From Nocardia nova (GTDB taxonomy: Bacteria; Actinomycetota; Actinomycetes; Mycobacteriales; Mycobacteriaceae), in assembly GCF_002933465.1 (NCBI RefSeq), contig NZ_PSZE01000013.1, positions 62,001 through 126,000 on the forward strand: a stretch of DNA of 64,000 nt, given 5' to 3'. The translations under genes were made by a program, and so were the position numbers. Of this stretch, positions 53,455-60,996 are shown one piece after another; positions within the stretch are counted from its first letter, which is position 1; each line of letters opens with the position of its first letter. The notes under the pieces are model-generated. The model was not told the DNA's origin. It was given only the letters and a program-made list of their open reading frames with translations, and searched no databases.

Positions 53455-54918
53455 TCAAGCGATGGCGATGTTCTTGAGCCGCAGGAACTCCTCGATCCCT
53501 TGCCGCCCGCCTTCCTTGCCCAGGCCGCTGAGCCCGACACCACCGAACGCCCGGTTGACACCGAGGTTCATCGCGCCGTTGATCAGGACCTCACCGGTGA
53601 CCAGCTCCTCCGCGACCCGATGCGCGCGGCGCAGATCGTTGGTTTGGATATATCCGGACAGGCCGTACTCGCTGTTGTTGGCGATCTCGATCGCCTCCTG
53701 CTCGGTCGCGAACGGGGTGATCGCCAGTACCGGACCGAACACCTCTTTCTGGGCGAGTTCGGACTGCGGATCGACATCGGCGAAGACGGTCGGCTCCAGG
53801 AAGAAACCGTCGGCCAGCGCCCCCTCGACCCGGTGGCCGCCGGTGACCAGACGCGCGCCGTCGGCTTGGGCGCGCTCGATCATGCCGAGAATCCGATGCA
53901 GCGCCGCCTCGTTGACGACGGGACCGGACACGGTCCCCTCGGCCAGCGGATCGCCGACGGTGATGAATTCGGCGAACGCCTTGACCCGCCCGATCATCTC
54001 CTCATAGATGCTGTCCTGCACCAACATTCGAGTCGGCAGCGCGCAGCCTTGGCCGCTGAGCGCACCGATCGACATCATCGTGCCGTGCGAGCACGCCTGG
54101 TCCAGATCTGCGTCGGCGAACACGATATTGGCCGACTTGCCACCGAGTTCGAGCACGGACGGCTTCATAAGATCCGCGCAGCTGTGCAGGATCTTGCGCG
54201 CGGTATCGGGACCGCCGGTAAAGGTCACCTTCTTGACCAACGGATGCTCGACCAGCGCCGCACCCGCCTCGGGCGCACCGGGCAGGACGTTGACCACTCC
54301 TGCCGGGATGCCGGCCTGCTCGACCAGATCGGCGAACAGTTCGGCGGTGAACGGCGTCAGCTCCGACGGCTTGACCACCACCGTATTTCCCGCCGCCAAG
54401 GCAGCCGGAATCTTCATCGCGAGCGAGATCAACGGACCGTTCCAGGTGATGATCACACCGATCACGCCGTAGGGCTGGCCCAGCGAATAGGAGAACTCGC
54501 CGTCCACACCGAGCGATCCGGTGACCTCGGAGGTGAGTTTGTCCGCCCACCCGGCGTAGTAGCGAGTCCACTCGATGGACGTCGCGACCAGACCGGCGGC
54601 GACCGGGATGGGAGTGCCGTTGTCGAGCGCACCCAATCGAGCGAATTCTTCGGCATTGGCCTCGATCAGATCGGCAAGCCTGGTCAGCAGCAGCCGCCGC
54701 TCCGCCGGCCGAGTGCGGCGCCATTCGGCGAACGCGTCATGTGCCGTGCGGGCGGCCCGGTCGACCTCGTCGGCACCTGCCAGCGGTATCCGCGCGTCGA
54801 CCGTGCCGTCGACGGGGTTGACGTGCTCGTGCACCCCGCCCGATCCGGTCGCGATCCGCTCGGTACCGATTCGGAGGTGCACGGTGGGCCTGGTCGTATC
54901 GATTGCCTGACTGGTCAT
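53455..54918 (-). CDS. NAD(P)-dependent aldehyde dehydrogenase
   Basis: 487-residue ALDH of full length. Asn160 (ITWNGP), Lys183 (VVKPSE), Glu257 (LELGGKS) and the nucleophile Cys292 (SGQGCALPTR) are all present, with EVFGPVLAITPF near the C-terminus. It oxidises an aldehyde to an acid. First gene of the leftward operon, with the regulon palindrome 47 bp upstream; divergent from TetR. Combined with the mycofactocin-type SDR at 55853 (alcohol to aldehyde or ketone) and the CoA-forming genes, it gives a complete route alcohol-aldehyde-acid-acyl-CoA. Confidence 0.95.
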   Translation of the reverse strand: MTSQAIDTTRPTVHLRIGTERIATGSGGVHEHVNPVDGTVDARIPLAGADEVDRAARTAHDAFAEWRRTRPAERRLLLTRLADLIEANAEEFARLGALDNGTPIPVAAGLVATSIEWTRYYAGWADKLTSEVTGSLGVDGEFSYSLGQPYGVIGVIITWNGPLISLAMKIPAALAAGNTVVVKPSELTPFTAELFADLVEQAGIPAGVVNVLPGAPEAGAALVEHPLVKKVTFTGGPDTARKILHSCADLMKPSVLELGGKSANIVFADADLDQACSHGTMMSIGALSGQGCALPTRMLVQDSIYEEMIGRVKAFAEFITVGDPLAEGTVSGPVVNEAALHRILGMIERAQADGARLVTGGHRVEGALADGFFLEPTVFADVDPQSELAQKEVFGPVLAITPFATEQEAIEIANNSEYGLSGYIQTNDLRRAHRVAEELVTGEVLINGAMNLGVNRAFGGVGLSGLGKEGGRQGIEEFLRLKNIAIA

Positions 54919-54964
54919 GGATTCACCACTCGCTTCGCTGCGGTCGGATGAGAAGACAACGCCA

Positions 54965-54980
54965 TCTTAGTTAGCTATGT
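54965..54980. promoter_or_regulatory. Regulon palindrome between ALDH and TetR
   Basis: On the minus strand ACATAGCTAACTAAGA, between the divergent starts at 54918 and 55122. It could control both the ALDH operon and the TetR gene itself. Confidence 0.65.
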
Positions 54981-55121
54981 TGCGCAGCTCACACACTATT
55001 ACGGACTCCAAGTGTCTGCAAGTAGCAAAATGGGGAGACCGCTCGGCCGCTGCGGCAGTCGACTGTGATTGGTTGATTCGAGAAGAATGCGCGGACAGAT
55101 GCGACCGAGGAGTGAGAACAC

Positions 55122-55736
55122 ATGGGCCGGCAAGCCACACCGCTCGGACGACCGCGCGACCCGGAACTCGACGAGAAACTGATGACGGCGGCGCTGCTCG
55201 AATACGCCCAGCTGGGCTGGGGCGCATTCACGATGCAGGGCGTCGCCAGGCGCGCCGGCGTCGGCAAGTCCGCGCTCTATCTGCGCTGGGCGAACAAGGA
55301 ACAATTACTGCTCGACAGCGTCGAATCGGTGGCGCTGACGTTGCGCATCAACGTCGACACCGGCTCGCTGACCGGCGATTTGACGGCGCTGGCCACCGCA
55401 CTGCTCGAACACTTCCTCGACCCGATCGGCTGGGCGACGTTGCGGATCACCATCGACGTCACCGCCGAGTTCACCGATCTGCAACCCTTCCAGCAGCGCA
55501 TCGTGAAGGCGCTGCGGGCGCCGGCGACGGGCGCCTTCACCAGGGCCGTCGAGCGCGGCGAGATGGCCACGGACACTCCACACGAGCCACTGATCGAGTC
55601 GCTGTTCGGCGCGGTGCTGATGCACACCCTCGGATGTTCACCGGAGCAGCGCGCGCACGCACGCACACATCCTGTCGAGCATGTCGCACCACTCGTCGAG
55701 GTGATCGTGCGCTCCGCCCGCCCAGCGAAGAAGTGA
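55122..55736 (+). CDS. TetR-family regulator, candidate master of the palindrome regulon
   Basis: 204-residue TetR protein. The helix-turn-helix spans GAFTMQGVARRAGVGKSALY and WANKEQLLLDSV (about 33-68). The ligand-binding part (about 80-200) has TALLEHFLDPIGWATLRITI and RIVKALRAPATGAFTRAV. Sites of the 16-bp palindrome flank the gene on both sides (54965 and 55741), the best evidence in the window that this protein is autoregulated and is the regulator of the whole set. Neither this family nor the motif matches KstR or KstR2 targets as I remember them. Confidence 0.93.
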   Translation: MGRQATPLGRPRDPELDEKLMTAALLEYAQLGWGAFTMQGVARRAGVGKSALYLRWANKEQLLLDSVESVALTLRINVDTGSLTGDLTALATALLEHFLDPIGWATLRITIDVTAEFTDLQPFQQRIVKALRAPATGAFTRAVERGEMATDTPHEPLIESLFGAVLMHTLGCSPEQRAHARTHPVEHVAPLVEVIVRSARPAKK

Positions 55737-55740
55737 TTGC

Positions 55741-55769
55741 ACATAGATAACTCAGTGGGTTACCTTAGT
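55741..55769. promoter_or_regulatory. Regulon palindromes upstream of the mycofactocin-type SDR
   Basis: ACATAGATAACTCAGT at 55741-55756, overlapped by a second weaker match AGTGGGTTACCTTAGT at 55754-55769. It starts 4 bp after the TetR stop and lies 84-112 bp before the SDR start at 55853. Two overlapping sites suggest tighter control. Confidence 0.6.
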
Positions 55770-55852
55770 CACCGCATGCGAGGCATGCATTCCCACCCCG
55801 TACACGGGGCCCCTCCCGCGGCAAACCCGTGTCGATCAAACGGAGGACCACC

Positions 55853-56683
55853 ATGACCGGTCTCGAGGGCAAAGTCGCCCTGATCACTGGAGCCGCACGA
55901 GGACAGGGCCGCTCACACGCGGTGCGCCTGGCCGGCGAGGGCGCCGACATCATCGCCCTCGACATCTGCGCGGATATCGACACGATGGACTACCCCAACG
56001 CGACCCCCGAGGACCTGAAGGAAACGGTGGCCCAGGTCGAGGCACTCGGCCGGCGGATCGTCGCGACCGAGACCGACGTTCGCGATGCCGCCGCGACCCG
56101 GGAGGCCGTCGACCGGGGTTACGAGACGTTCGGGCGACTCGACATCGTGCTGTCCAATGCGGGCATCGTCCGGCTCAGCGACGGACCCGACGATTACGCA
56201 CAGATGTGGCGCGACGTGGTGTCGACCAATCTGAGCGGCGGCTTTCATGTCGTGAATGCCGCTGTGCCGCATATCATTTCCGGTGGCCGGGGCGGGTCGA
56301 TCGTCTTCACCGGATCGACGGCGGGTGTGCGCCCGACCGCGAGTCTGAACACCGCCGCACTGGCCTACACCGCGTCGAAGTGGGGGCTGGTCGGCATCTG
56401 CAAGCAGTACGCCGCGTCGCTGGCCGAGCATTCGATCCGAGTCAATATCGTGCATCCGACGGGCGTCGCCTCGGGGATGACGATGAACGAGGCGATGGCC
56501 CGGCTCGCCCAGGAGGCGGCCGCGGGCGGCGATAACTCGATCTCGCAGATGCAGAATGCGATGCGGATCCAGATCCTCCAGCCCGGTGACATCTCCGACG
56601 CCATCGCATTTCTGGTCTCCGATCAGGCGAAGTGGATCACGGGAGTCTCCCTGCCGGTGGACGCCGGCTTCTCCATCCGCTAG
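55853..56683 (+). CDS. Mycofactocin-coupled SDR oxidoreductase
   Basis: 276 residues from the ATG at 55853 (GGAGG 6 nt upstream). Glycine motif TGAARGQGRSHAVRLAGEGA and the extra stretch CADIDTMDYPNATPEDL (about 41-57) are the hallmark of mycofactocin-associated SDRs (carveol dehydrogenase-like), which hold NAD non-exchangeably and pass electrons to mycofactocin. Catalytic Ser in VFTGSTAGVRP, Tyr-Lys in AYTASKWG. Oxidises an alcohol to a ketone or aldehyde. Mycofactocin biosynthesis genes are not in this window and would have to lie elsewhere. Confidence 0.92.
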   Translation: MTGLEGKVALITGAARGQGRSHAVRLAGEGADIIALDICADIDTMDYPNATPEDLKETVAQVEALGRRIVATETDVRDAAATREAVDRGYETFGRLDIVLSNAGIVRLSDGPDDYAQMWRDVVSTNLSGGFHVVNAAVPHIISGGRGGSIVFTGSTAGVRPTASLNTAALAYTASKWGLVGICKQYAASLAEHSIRVNIVHPTGVASGMTMNEAMARLAQEAAAGGDNSISQMQNAMRIQILQPGDISDAIAFLVSDQAKWITGVSLPVDAGFSIR

Positions 56684-56690
56684 CCGAAGA

Positions 56691-57222
56691 GGACCTTTCA
56701 CGGTAGGAAGCGAGTTCGCGGGCACCGCGCTGTCCGTGGGCGACGGAGTGCGGTCCGTCGCCCCCGGAGACCCGGTCATGGGTGTGTGTTCACCGGCGCC
56801 TTCGCGGAGCAGATCGCGGTGCCCGAGGCCTCGCTTTCGCCAATTCCGCACGGGCTGAGCATGATCGACGCCGCGGCGTTCGGGGTCACGTATCGTACGG
56901 CGTATCACTCGCTCGTCCCATCGGCGAGATGCGGCCCGGCGACTGGGTGGTCGTCCTGGGCGCCGCCGGCGGCGTGGGGACCGCATGCGTCGACATCGCG
57001 ACACGACTCGGGGGCCGGGTGATCGCGGCGGCGTCGTCCCGGGAGCGGATCGAATTGTGCCGCCGCCTCGGCGCGGTCGCGGGTATCGCCTATGAGGACG
57101 AGGACCTCGAAGACCGCATCAAGGCGATCACCGCCGGTCGTGGAGCCGGCGTGGTCATCGATCCCGTCGGCGGCGCGTACGCGGAACCGGCGATCCGCGC
57201 CACCTCTTGGGGCGGCCGTCAG
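56691..57222 (+). pseudogene. Decayed quinone oxidoreductase-like (zinc-free MDR) gene
   Basis: Pieces of a medium-chain reductase in three successive frames: GPFTVGSEFAGTALSVGDGV (56691 onward), VFTGAFAEQIAVPEASLSPI with DAAAFGVTYRTAYHSLV (second frame), then GDWVVVLGAAGGVGTACVDI to DPVGGAYAEPAIRATSWGGR (third frame). Two frameshifts, about 30-60 N-terminal residues missing, and the C-terminal third lost where the convergent SDR tail begins (57219). It follows the mycofactocin SDR on the same strand and was probably once in its operon. Confidence 0.85.
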
Positions 57223-57962
57223 TACAAGCCGCCGTCCACCCGGATCAGTGAGGCCGTGGTGTAACTGGACGCCGGGCTCGCCAAATACAGTGCCGTGGTC
57301 ACGATCTCGGAGGGATCACCCGGCCGGCCCGCCGCGCTGCGACTGGTCCGCCGCCCCTCTTCGGGCCAGGCCTTGGAGATGTCGGTGAGAAACGGGCCCG
57401 CCGAGATGGTGTTGACCCTGACCTTCGGGGCGTACTCGCGTGCGAAAACCTGGGTCAGCGCGTTCAGTCCGGCCTTCGCTCCGGAGTACGGCCCGAATCC
57501 CGGCTGCGGCATGAGCGCACCGGAAGAGGACACGTTGATGATCGAACCACCCTCGCCCGCCGCCATCCGCTCCCCCACCAGGGCGCACAGCCGGAAGGGG
57601 CCCTTGAAGTTCACATCGACGATCTTGTCGAAAAGTTCCTCGCTCGTCTGCGCGGACGACGGTGCCAGCGGCGACATCCCGGCATTGTTGACCAGCACGT
57701 CGACCTTGCCGAACTCGGCGTAGGCGGCCTCGACCAACGCACCGATCCGGTCCCACTTGCCGACGTGGCATCCGACAGCGAGCGCCCGATGCCCCAGTGC
57801 TGCAACCTCTTTCGCCACTTCCTCGCACGCCTCGGCCTTGCGGCTGGTGATCACCACATCGGCTCCCGCCGCGGCGAAGGCCAGCACCATCTGCCTGCCG
57901 AGACCGCGGCTGCCGCCGGTGACGAGGGCGACCTTGCCGTCGAGTGAAAACAGATCCGTCAT
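57219..57962 (-). CDS. Short-chain dehydrogenase/reductase
   Basis: 247-residue SDR. TGGSRGLGRQMVLAFAAAGA near residue 15 binds NAD(P), NNAG at about 90, catalytic Ser in NVSSSGALMP, Tyr-Lys in YSGAKAG. The Arg-rich TSRKAEACEE after beta-2 suggests NADP(H). ATGA overlap with the ACAD upstream makes it the last gene of the phosphotransferase-ACAD-SDR operon. Its likely role is oxidising a 3-hydroxyacyl-CoA formed downstream of the ACAD, or a related alcohol. The tail meets the MDR pseudogene; the last residues (SYTTASLIRVDGGLY) look native. Confidence 0.92.
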   Translation of the reverse strand: MTDLFSLDGKVALVTGGSRGLGRQMVLAFAAAGADVVITSRKAEACEEVAKEVAALGHRALAVGCHVGKWDRIGALVEAAYAEFGKVDVLVNNAGMSPLAPSSAQTSEELFDKIVDVNFKGPFRLCALVGERMAAGEGGSIINVSSSGALMPQPGFGPYSGAKAGLNALTQVFAREYAPKVRVNTISAGPFLTDISKAWPEEGRRTSRSAAGRPGDPSEIVTTALYLASPASSYTTASLIRVDGGLY

Positions 57963-59263
57963 GCGATCCCGTACTCCTTCAGAATGTCGGCGTACCGCGC
58001 GCGGGCCGCGTCGCGTCGCGTCGGAATGTGTTCGGAGGGAAACAGTCCCGCGGCGGGACGGTAACCTTTGAGCACCTGCTTGGCGACAGTCGCCTTGTGC
58101 ACCTCGGTGGGGCCGTCTGCCAACGCCAGCGACGGCACGCTGGTCCACCACTCGTAGAGCGGCAGTTCGGTGGTGACACCGAGGGAACCGTGGATCTGTA
58201 CCGCCCGGCCGATGATGTCGGCGAAGATCTTCGCCATCGCCACCTTGCACATCGCGATGTTGGTGCGTGCCGCGCCGTGTGGCTCGTTGTCGATGATCCA
58301 CGCGGTCTGCATCACCAGCAGCCGGAATTGGGCCAGCTCGATCCACGAATCCGCGATGAACTGCTGAACCATTTGCTTGTCCGCCAGTAATTCGCCCTGC
58401 GTGCGCCGCGAGAGCACCCGCTCGGCCATCATGTCGAAAGCGCGCCGGCATTTGCCCACCGTGCGCATCGCATGGTGGACCCGGCCACCGCCGAGCCGGG
58501 CCTGAGCCACCTCGAACCCCTGGCCGGGGCCACCGAGGATCGCGTCGGCCGGCACCCGCACATCGTTGTAGCGGATATAGCCGTGGGTGCCCTCGTCGAG
58601 CTCCTCCCGGTCCGGCATCGCCACCACGTTGCGGATGATCTCGATGCCGGGCGTTTCGGCGGGCACCACGAACATCGACATCCGGCGATAGGGCGAGGCG
58701 TCCGGGTCGGTGACGGCCATGACGATGAAGAAGGCCGCATAGCGCGCGTTGGAGGAAAACCACTTCTCCCCGCTGATGACCCATTCGTCACCATCGCGGC
58801 GTGCGGCGCAGACGAACTCCTTCGGGTCGGCGCCCGCCTGTGGCTCGGTCATCGAAAAGCAGGACACGATGTCGCCGTCGAGCAGCGGCTGCAGATACCG
58901 CGATTTCTGCTCCGCGGTGCCGAACATGGCCAGGATTTCCGCGTTGCCGGTGTCCGGAGCCGCGGTACCGAAGACCGTCGGCGCCCACATCGACCGGCCC
59001 AGGATCTCGTTCATCAGGGCGAGTTTCAGCTGCCCGTACCCCTGTCCGCCGAGTTCTGGACCGAGGTGGCAAGCCCACAGATCTTGCTCGCGCACCCGCT
59101 GCTGCAACGGTTTCAGGATCGCACGAGCCGCCTTGTTCTCGGTGTTGTACGGCTGGCCGATGTGTGGGAAGAGCAAGTCCAGCGGCTCGCACTCCTCCCG
59201 CACGAAGGTGTCCATCCAGTCCAGCTTGGCCTGGAATTCGGGTTCGGTCCGGAAATCCCACAT
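57959..59263 (-). CDS. ACAD10/11-like acyl-CoA dehydrogenase
   Basis: 434-residue ACAD of the group that forms the C-terminal part of vertebrate ACAD10/ACAD11 and LvaC of levulinate catabolism. Motifs: FSMTEPQAGADPKEF, GEKWFSSNARYAAF, DEGTHGYIRYNDVRVP and IHGSLGVTTELPL with the Glu base, then LADGPTEVHKATVAKQVL. The short N-terminal FVREECEPLDLLF is typical. Lies between an APH-like phosphotransferase and an SDR. In the known systems a kinase phosphorylates a 4-hydroxyacyl-CoA and this ACAD type acts on the phospho compound; that reaction is inferred here from gene pairing. Confidence 0.93.
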   Translation of the reverse strand: MWDFRTEPEFQAKLDWMDTFVREECEPLDLLFPHIGQPYNTENKAARAILKPLQQRVREQDLWACHLGPELGGQGYGQLKLALMNEILGRSMWAPTVFGTAAPDTGNAEILAMFGTAEQKSRYLQPLLDGDIVSCFSMTEPQAGADPKEFVCAARRDGDEWVISGEKWFSSNARYAAFFIVMAVTDPDASPYRRMSMFVVPAETPGIEIIRNVVAMPDREELDEGTHGYIRYNDVRVPADAILGGPGQGFEVAQARLGGGRVHHAMRTVGKCRRAFDMMAERVLSRRTQGELLADKQMVQQFIADSWIELAQFRLLVMQTAWIIDNEPHGAARTNIAMCKVAMAKIFADIIGRAVQIHGSLGVTTELPLYEWWTSVPSLALADGPTEVHKATVAKQVLKGYRPAAGLFPSEHIPTRRDAARARYADILKEYGIA

Positions 59264-59324
59264 GTGTTCGGATCCTTTGTGTCAGAGGGAAAGTGGTGTG
59301 TACGTGGCGGCCGGGCCGGTCGCG

Positions 59325-60368
59325 TCAGCGCCCCAGCAGGGCCATCGCCTCCTCGACCAGGCCCGGCAGCGCGGGTTCCATCCGCAGAAACGCCTCGGGC
59401 ATGGCGTCGGCCTTGCGGGCCCGCTTGATCAGCAGCGCGGTGGCCGCGGCCTCCTTGTAGCGAGTCAGCGCGTCGAACCAGGCGAGGTCGGGTACCGAGC
59501 GGCCCAGTGCCTGCTCGTACTCGCGGACCACCTCGGCGATGGTCGGCGTCCCGCACGGCTCCAGGCTGGGGGCGGCCGGGTGCCGCGCCTCGTCGGTGAA
59601 GTAGGTCAGCCAGCTCAGGTCCACCCGGGGATCGCCGATCGACCAGATCTCCCAGTCGATGATCGCGGTGACCCGGTCGCCGGCGCACAGAGTGTTGCCG
59701 AGCCGGTAGTCGCCGTGATTGATCACCCGCTCGGCCTGCTCCGGCACGGACTCGTGCAAGGCCAGCGCGCAGGCTCGATAGTTGCCCCGCAGATTCTCCG
59801 GCACCGTCTCGAAAGCGCGTGTCCACCGGTCGATCTCGGCACCGAGAGTAACGACGGGCTCGCCGCCCAAGCCGACGTGGGCCGGCTGCACGCGATGCAA
59901 ATGACCGAGCATGCGGGCCGCGTCGAGGTACCTGGCCCGGACGCGGGGCGCCGCCGCGGCGTCGCGCGCATCCTCGAGCAGCGGCTCCACACACTCACCC
60001 GCGACCAGATCCATCGCCACGAACGGCGGCGTCTGCGGCGGCAGGCCCTCGTCGTCGAACAGTACCGCGGGCACCCGGACGCCGGGTGCCCGCGCCAACG
60101 CGGCCATCACCTGCCCCTGCCGCAGCACATCCCTGTTGCGCACCGGCATCAGCCCGGGCGGTGCGACCTTGAGCACCACCGGCTCGGTCGTCCCCGCCGA
60201 GGTTAGGTCCGCGACGAAGGTCAGGCTCGAGGCACCGCCGGTCAACGGCCGCACGCCCGAGACCGCCGCACCGGCGATGGTGCGGGCCGCCGCATCGGTG
60301 GCGCGGATCGCGAGCTGGTCGGCAAAGGTCGCCTCATCGAGTTGGATGGCTGCATCAGACGGTTGCAC
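59325..60368 (-). CDS. APH-family phosphotransferase (ACAD10/11 kinase-domain type)
   Basis: 347-residue aminoglycoside-phosphotransferase-fold protein. ATP-site Lys67 in VVLKVAPPG, catalytic loop HGDYRLGN (His218-Asp220), metal-binding Asp238 in AIIDWEIWSIGDP. This HGDYRxGN / IDWE style matches LvaA and the kinase half of ACAD10/11, not drug-resistance enzymes. Start is a GTG with AAGGAAAC upstream. Expected to phosphorylate a hydroxyacyl-CoA at C4 so that the next enzyme can eliminate phosphate. The control region upstream has an AGAAT/ATTCT palindrome distinct from the main regulon site. Confidence 0.92.
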   Translation of the reverse strand: MQPSDAAIQLDEATFADQLAIRATDAAARTIAGAAVSGVRPLTGGASSLTFVADLTSAGTTEPVVLKVAPPGLMPVRNRDVLRQGQVMAALARAPGVRVPAVLFDDEGLPPQTPPFVAMDLVAGECVEPLLEDARDAAAAPRVRARYLDAARMLGHLHRVQPAHVGLGGEPVVTLGAEIDRWTRAFETVPENLRGNYRACALALHESVPEQAERVINHGDYRLGNTLCAGDRVTAIIDWEIWSIGDPRVDLSWLTYFTDEARHPAAPSLEPCGTPTIAEVVREYEQALGRSVPDLAWFDALTRYKEAAATALLIKRARKADAMPEAFLRMEPALPGLVEEAMALLGR

Positions 60369-60438
60369 TGAACTGTTTCCTTCGAGGCGAGGAGCGGGAC
60401 AAAGCGACCCGTCCGATGGTCAATAAAATCGAACTCGC

Positions 60439-60458
60439 ATTCTCAGAATATGATTCTG
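60439..60458. promoter_or_regulatory. AGAAT/ATTCT palindromes upstream of the phosphotransferase operon
   Basis: ATTCTCAGAAT (60439-60449) overlaps CAGAATATGATTCTG (60444-60458), both perfect palindromes around 1- and 3-nt spacers, about 70 bp before the phosphotransferase start at 60368. It differs from the main regulon site and suggests separate control. Confidence 0.55.
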
Positions 60459-60494
60459 CTTTCAGTTCGAGCTGTCAACCCCCGGAAACGCCAC

Positions 60495-60524
60495 AACGCG
60501 GGCCCGAAACACCGGACCCGCGTT
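60495..60524 (-). terminator. Hairpin terminator after the thiolase/DUF35 operon
   Basis: 12-bp stem with one mismatch (60495-60506 with 60513-60524; arms AACGCGGGCCCG / CGGACCCGCGTT) and a 6-nt loop, 41 bp downstream of the DUF35 stop at 60565 on the minus strand. No T tract, so confidence is moderate. Confidence 0.5.
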
Positions 60525-60564
60525 GCCGCACAACACAATCGAGCGAATCAGAACACCGACATGC

Positions 60565-60996
60565 TCACCCCTGCGCCGGGCGGAACACTGGTAACAGCCA
60601 GCCGTCCGCGATCGGCGAGAAGGTCACCTCCAGCGCCATACCGATCTGCACCTCGCTCGGATCCACGTCGACGACATTGGTCACCAGCCGGGCATCACCG
60701 GCGCCCTCGAGCGAGACCACCGCACCGACCAGGGTGATGTCGGGAATTCCCGGGAAGCCGTGGATGACCGCGTAACTGTAAACGCTGCCACGGCCCGAGA
60801 GTTCCTTCCAGTTCTTCTCGGTGGACTGACACTCCGGACAGAACGGCGTGGGCGGCATTCGGAAGTGCCCGCACGAACCACATTGCAGGGCAACCAGTTT
60901 GCCCTCCTTGGCGTACTGCCAGAATGGCTCGGTGTCGCTGTTGGTGGTGATATGGACCGCATCGGCGGGCAACGTGGTCGCTCTGACGTCACTCAT
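60565..60996 (-). CDS. DUF35 zinc-ribbon/OB-fold partner of the Ltp2-like protein
   Basis: 143 residues. A rubredoxin-like zinc ribbon with Cys39, Cys42, Cys53 and Cys56 (CGSC...CPEC) is followed by an OB-fold strand set (VYSYAVIHGFPGIPDI, GMALEVTFSPIADG). DUF35 proteins bind thiolase-fold partners; the DUF35 part of ChsH2 anchors and supports the aldolase Ltp2 in steroid side-chain removal. The ATG overlaps the stop of the thiolase-like gene (ATGA), a strong sign that the two form one complex. Confidence 0.93.
   Translation of the reverse strand: MSDVRATTLPADAVHITTNSDTEPFWQYAKEGKLVALQCGSCGHFRMPPTPFCPECQSTEKNWKELSGRGSVYSYAVIHGFPGIPDITLVGAVVSLEGAGDARLVTNVVDVDPSEVQIGMALEVTFSPIADGWLLPVFRPAQG

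Noticed and set aside
51621..53477. Plus-strand open frame of 618 codons
   Set aside because: Antisense to the double CaiB gene, no family resemblance.
59325..60368. Aminoglycoside resistance phosphotransferase
   Set aside because: Motifs and the adjacent ACAD match the hydroxyacyl-CoA kinase group, not drug-modifying enzymes.
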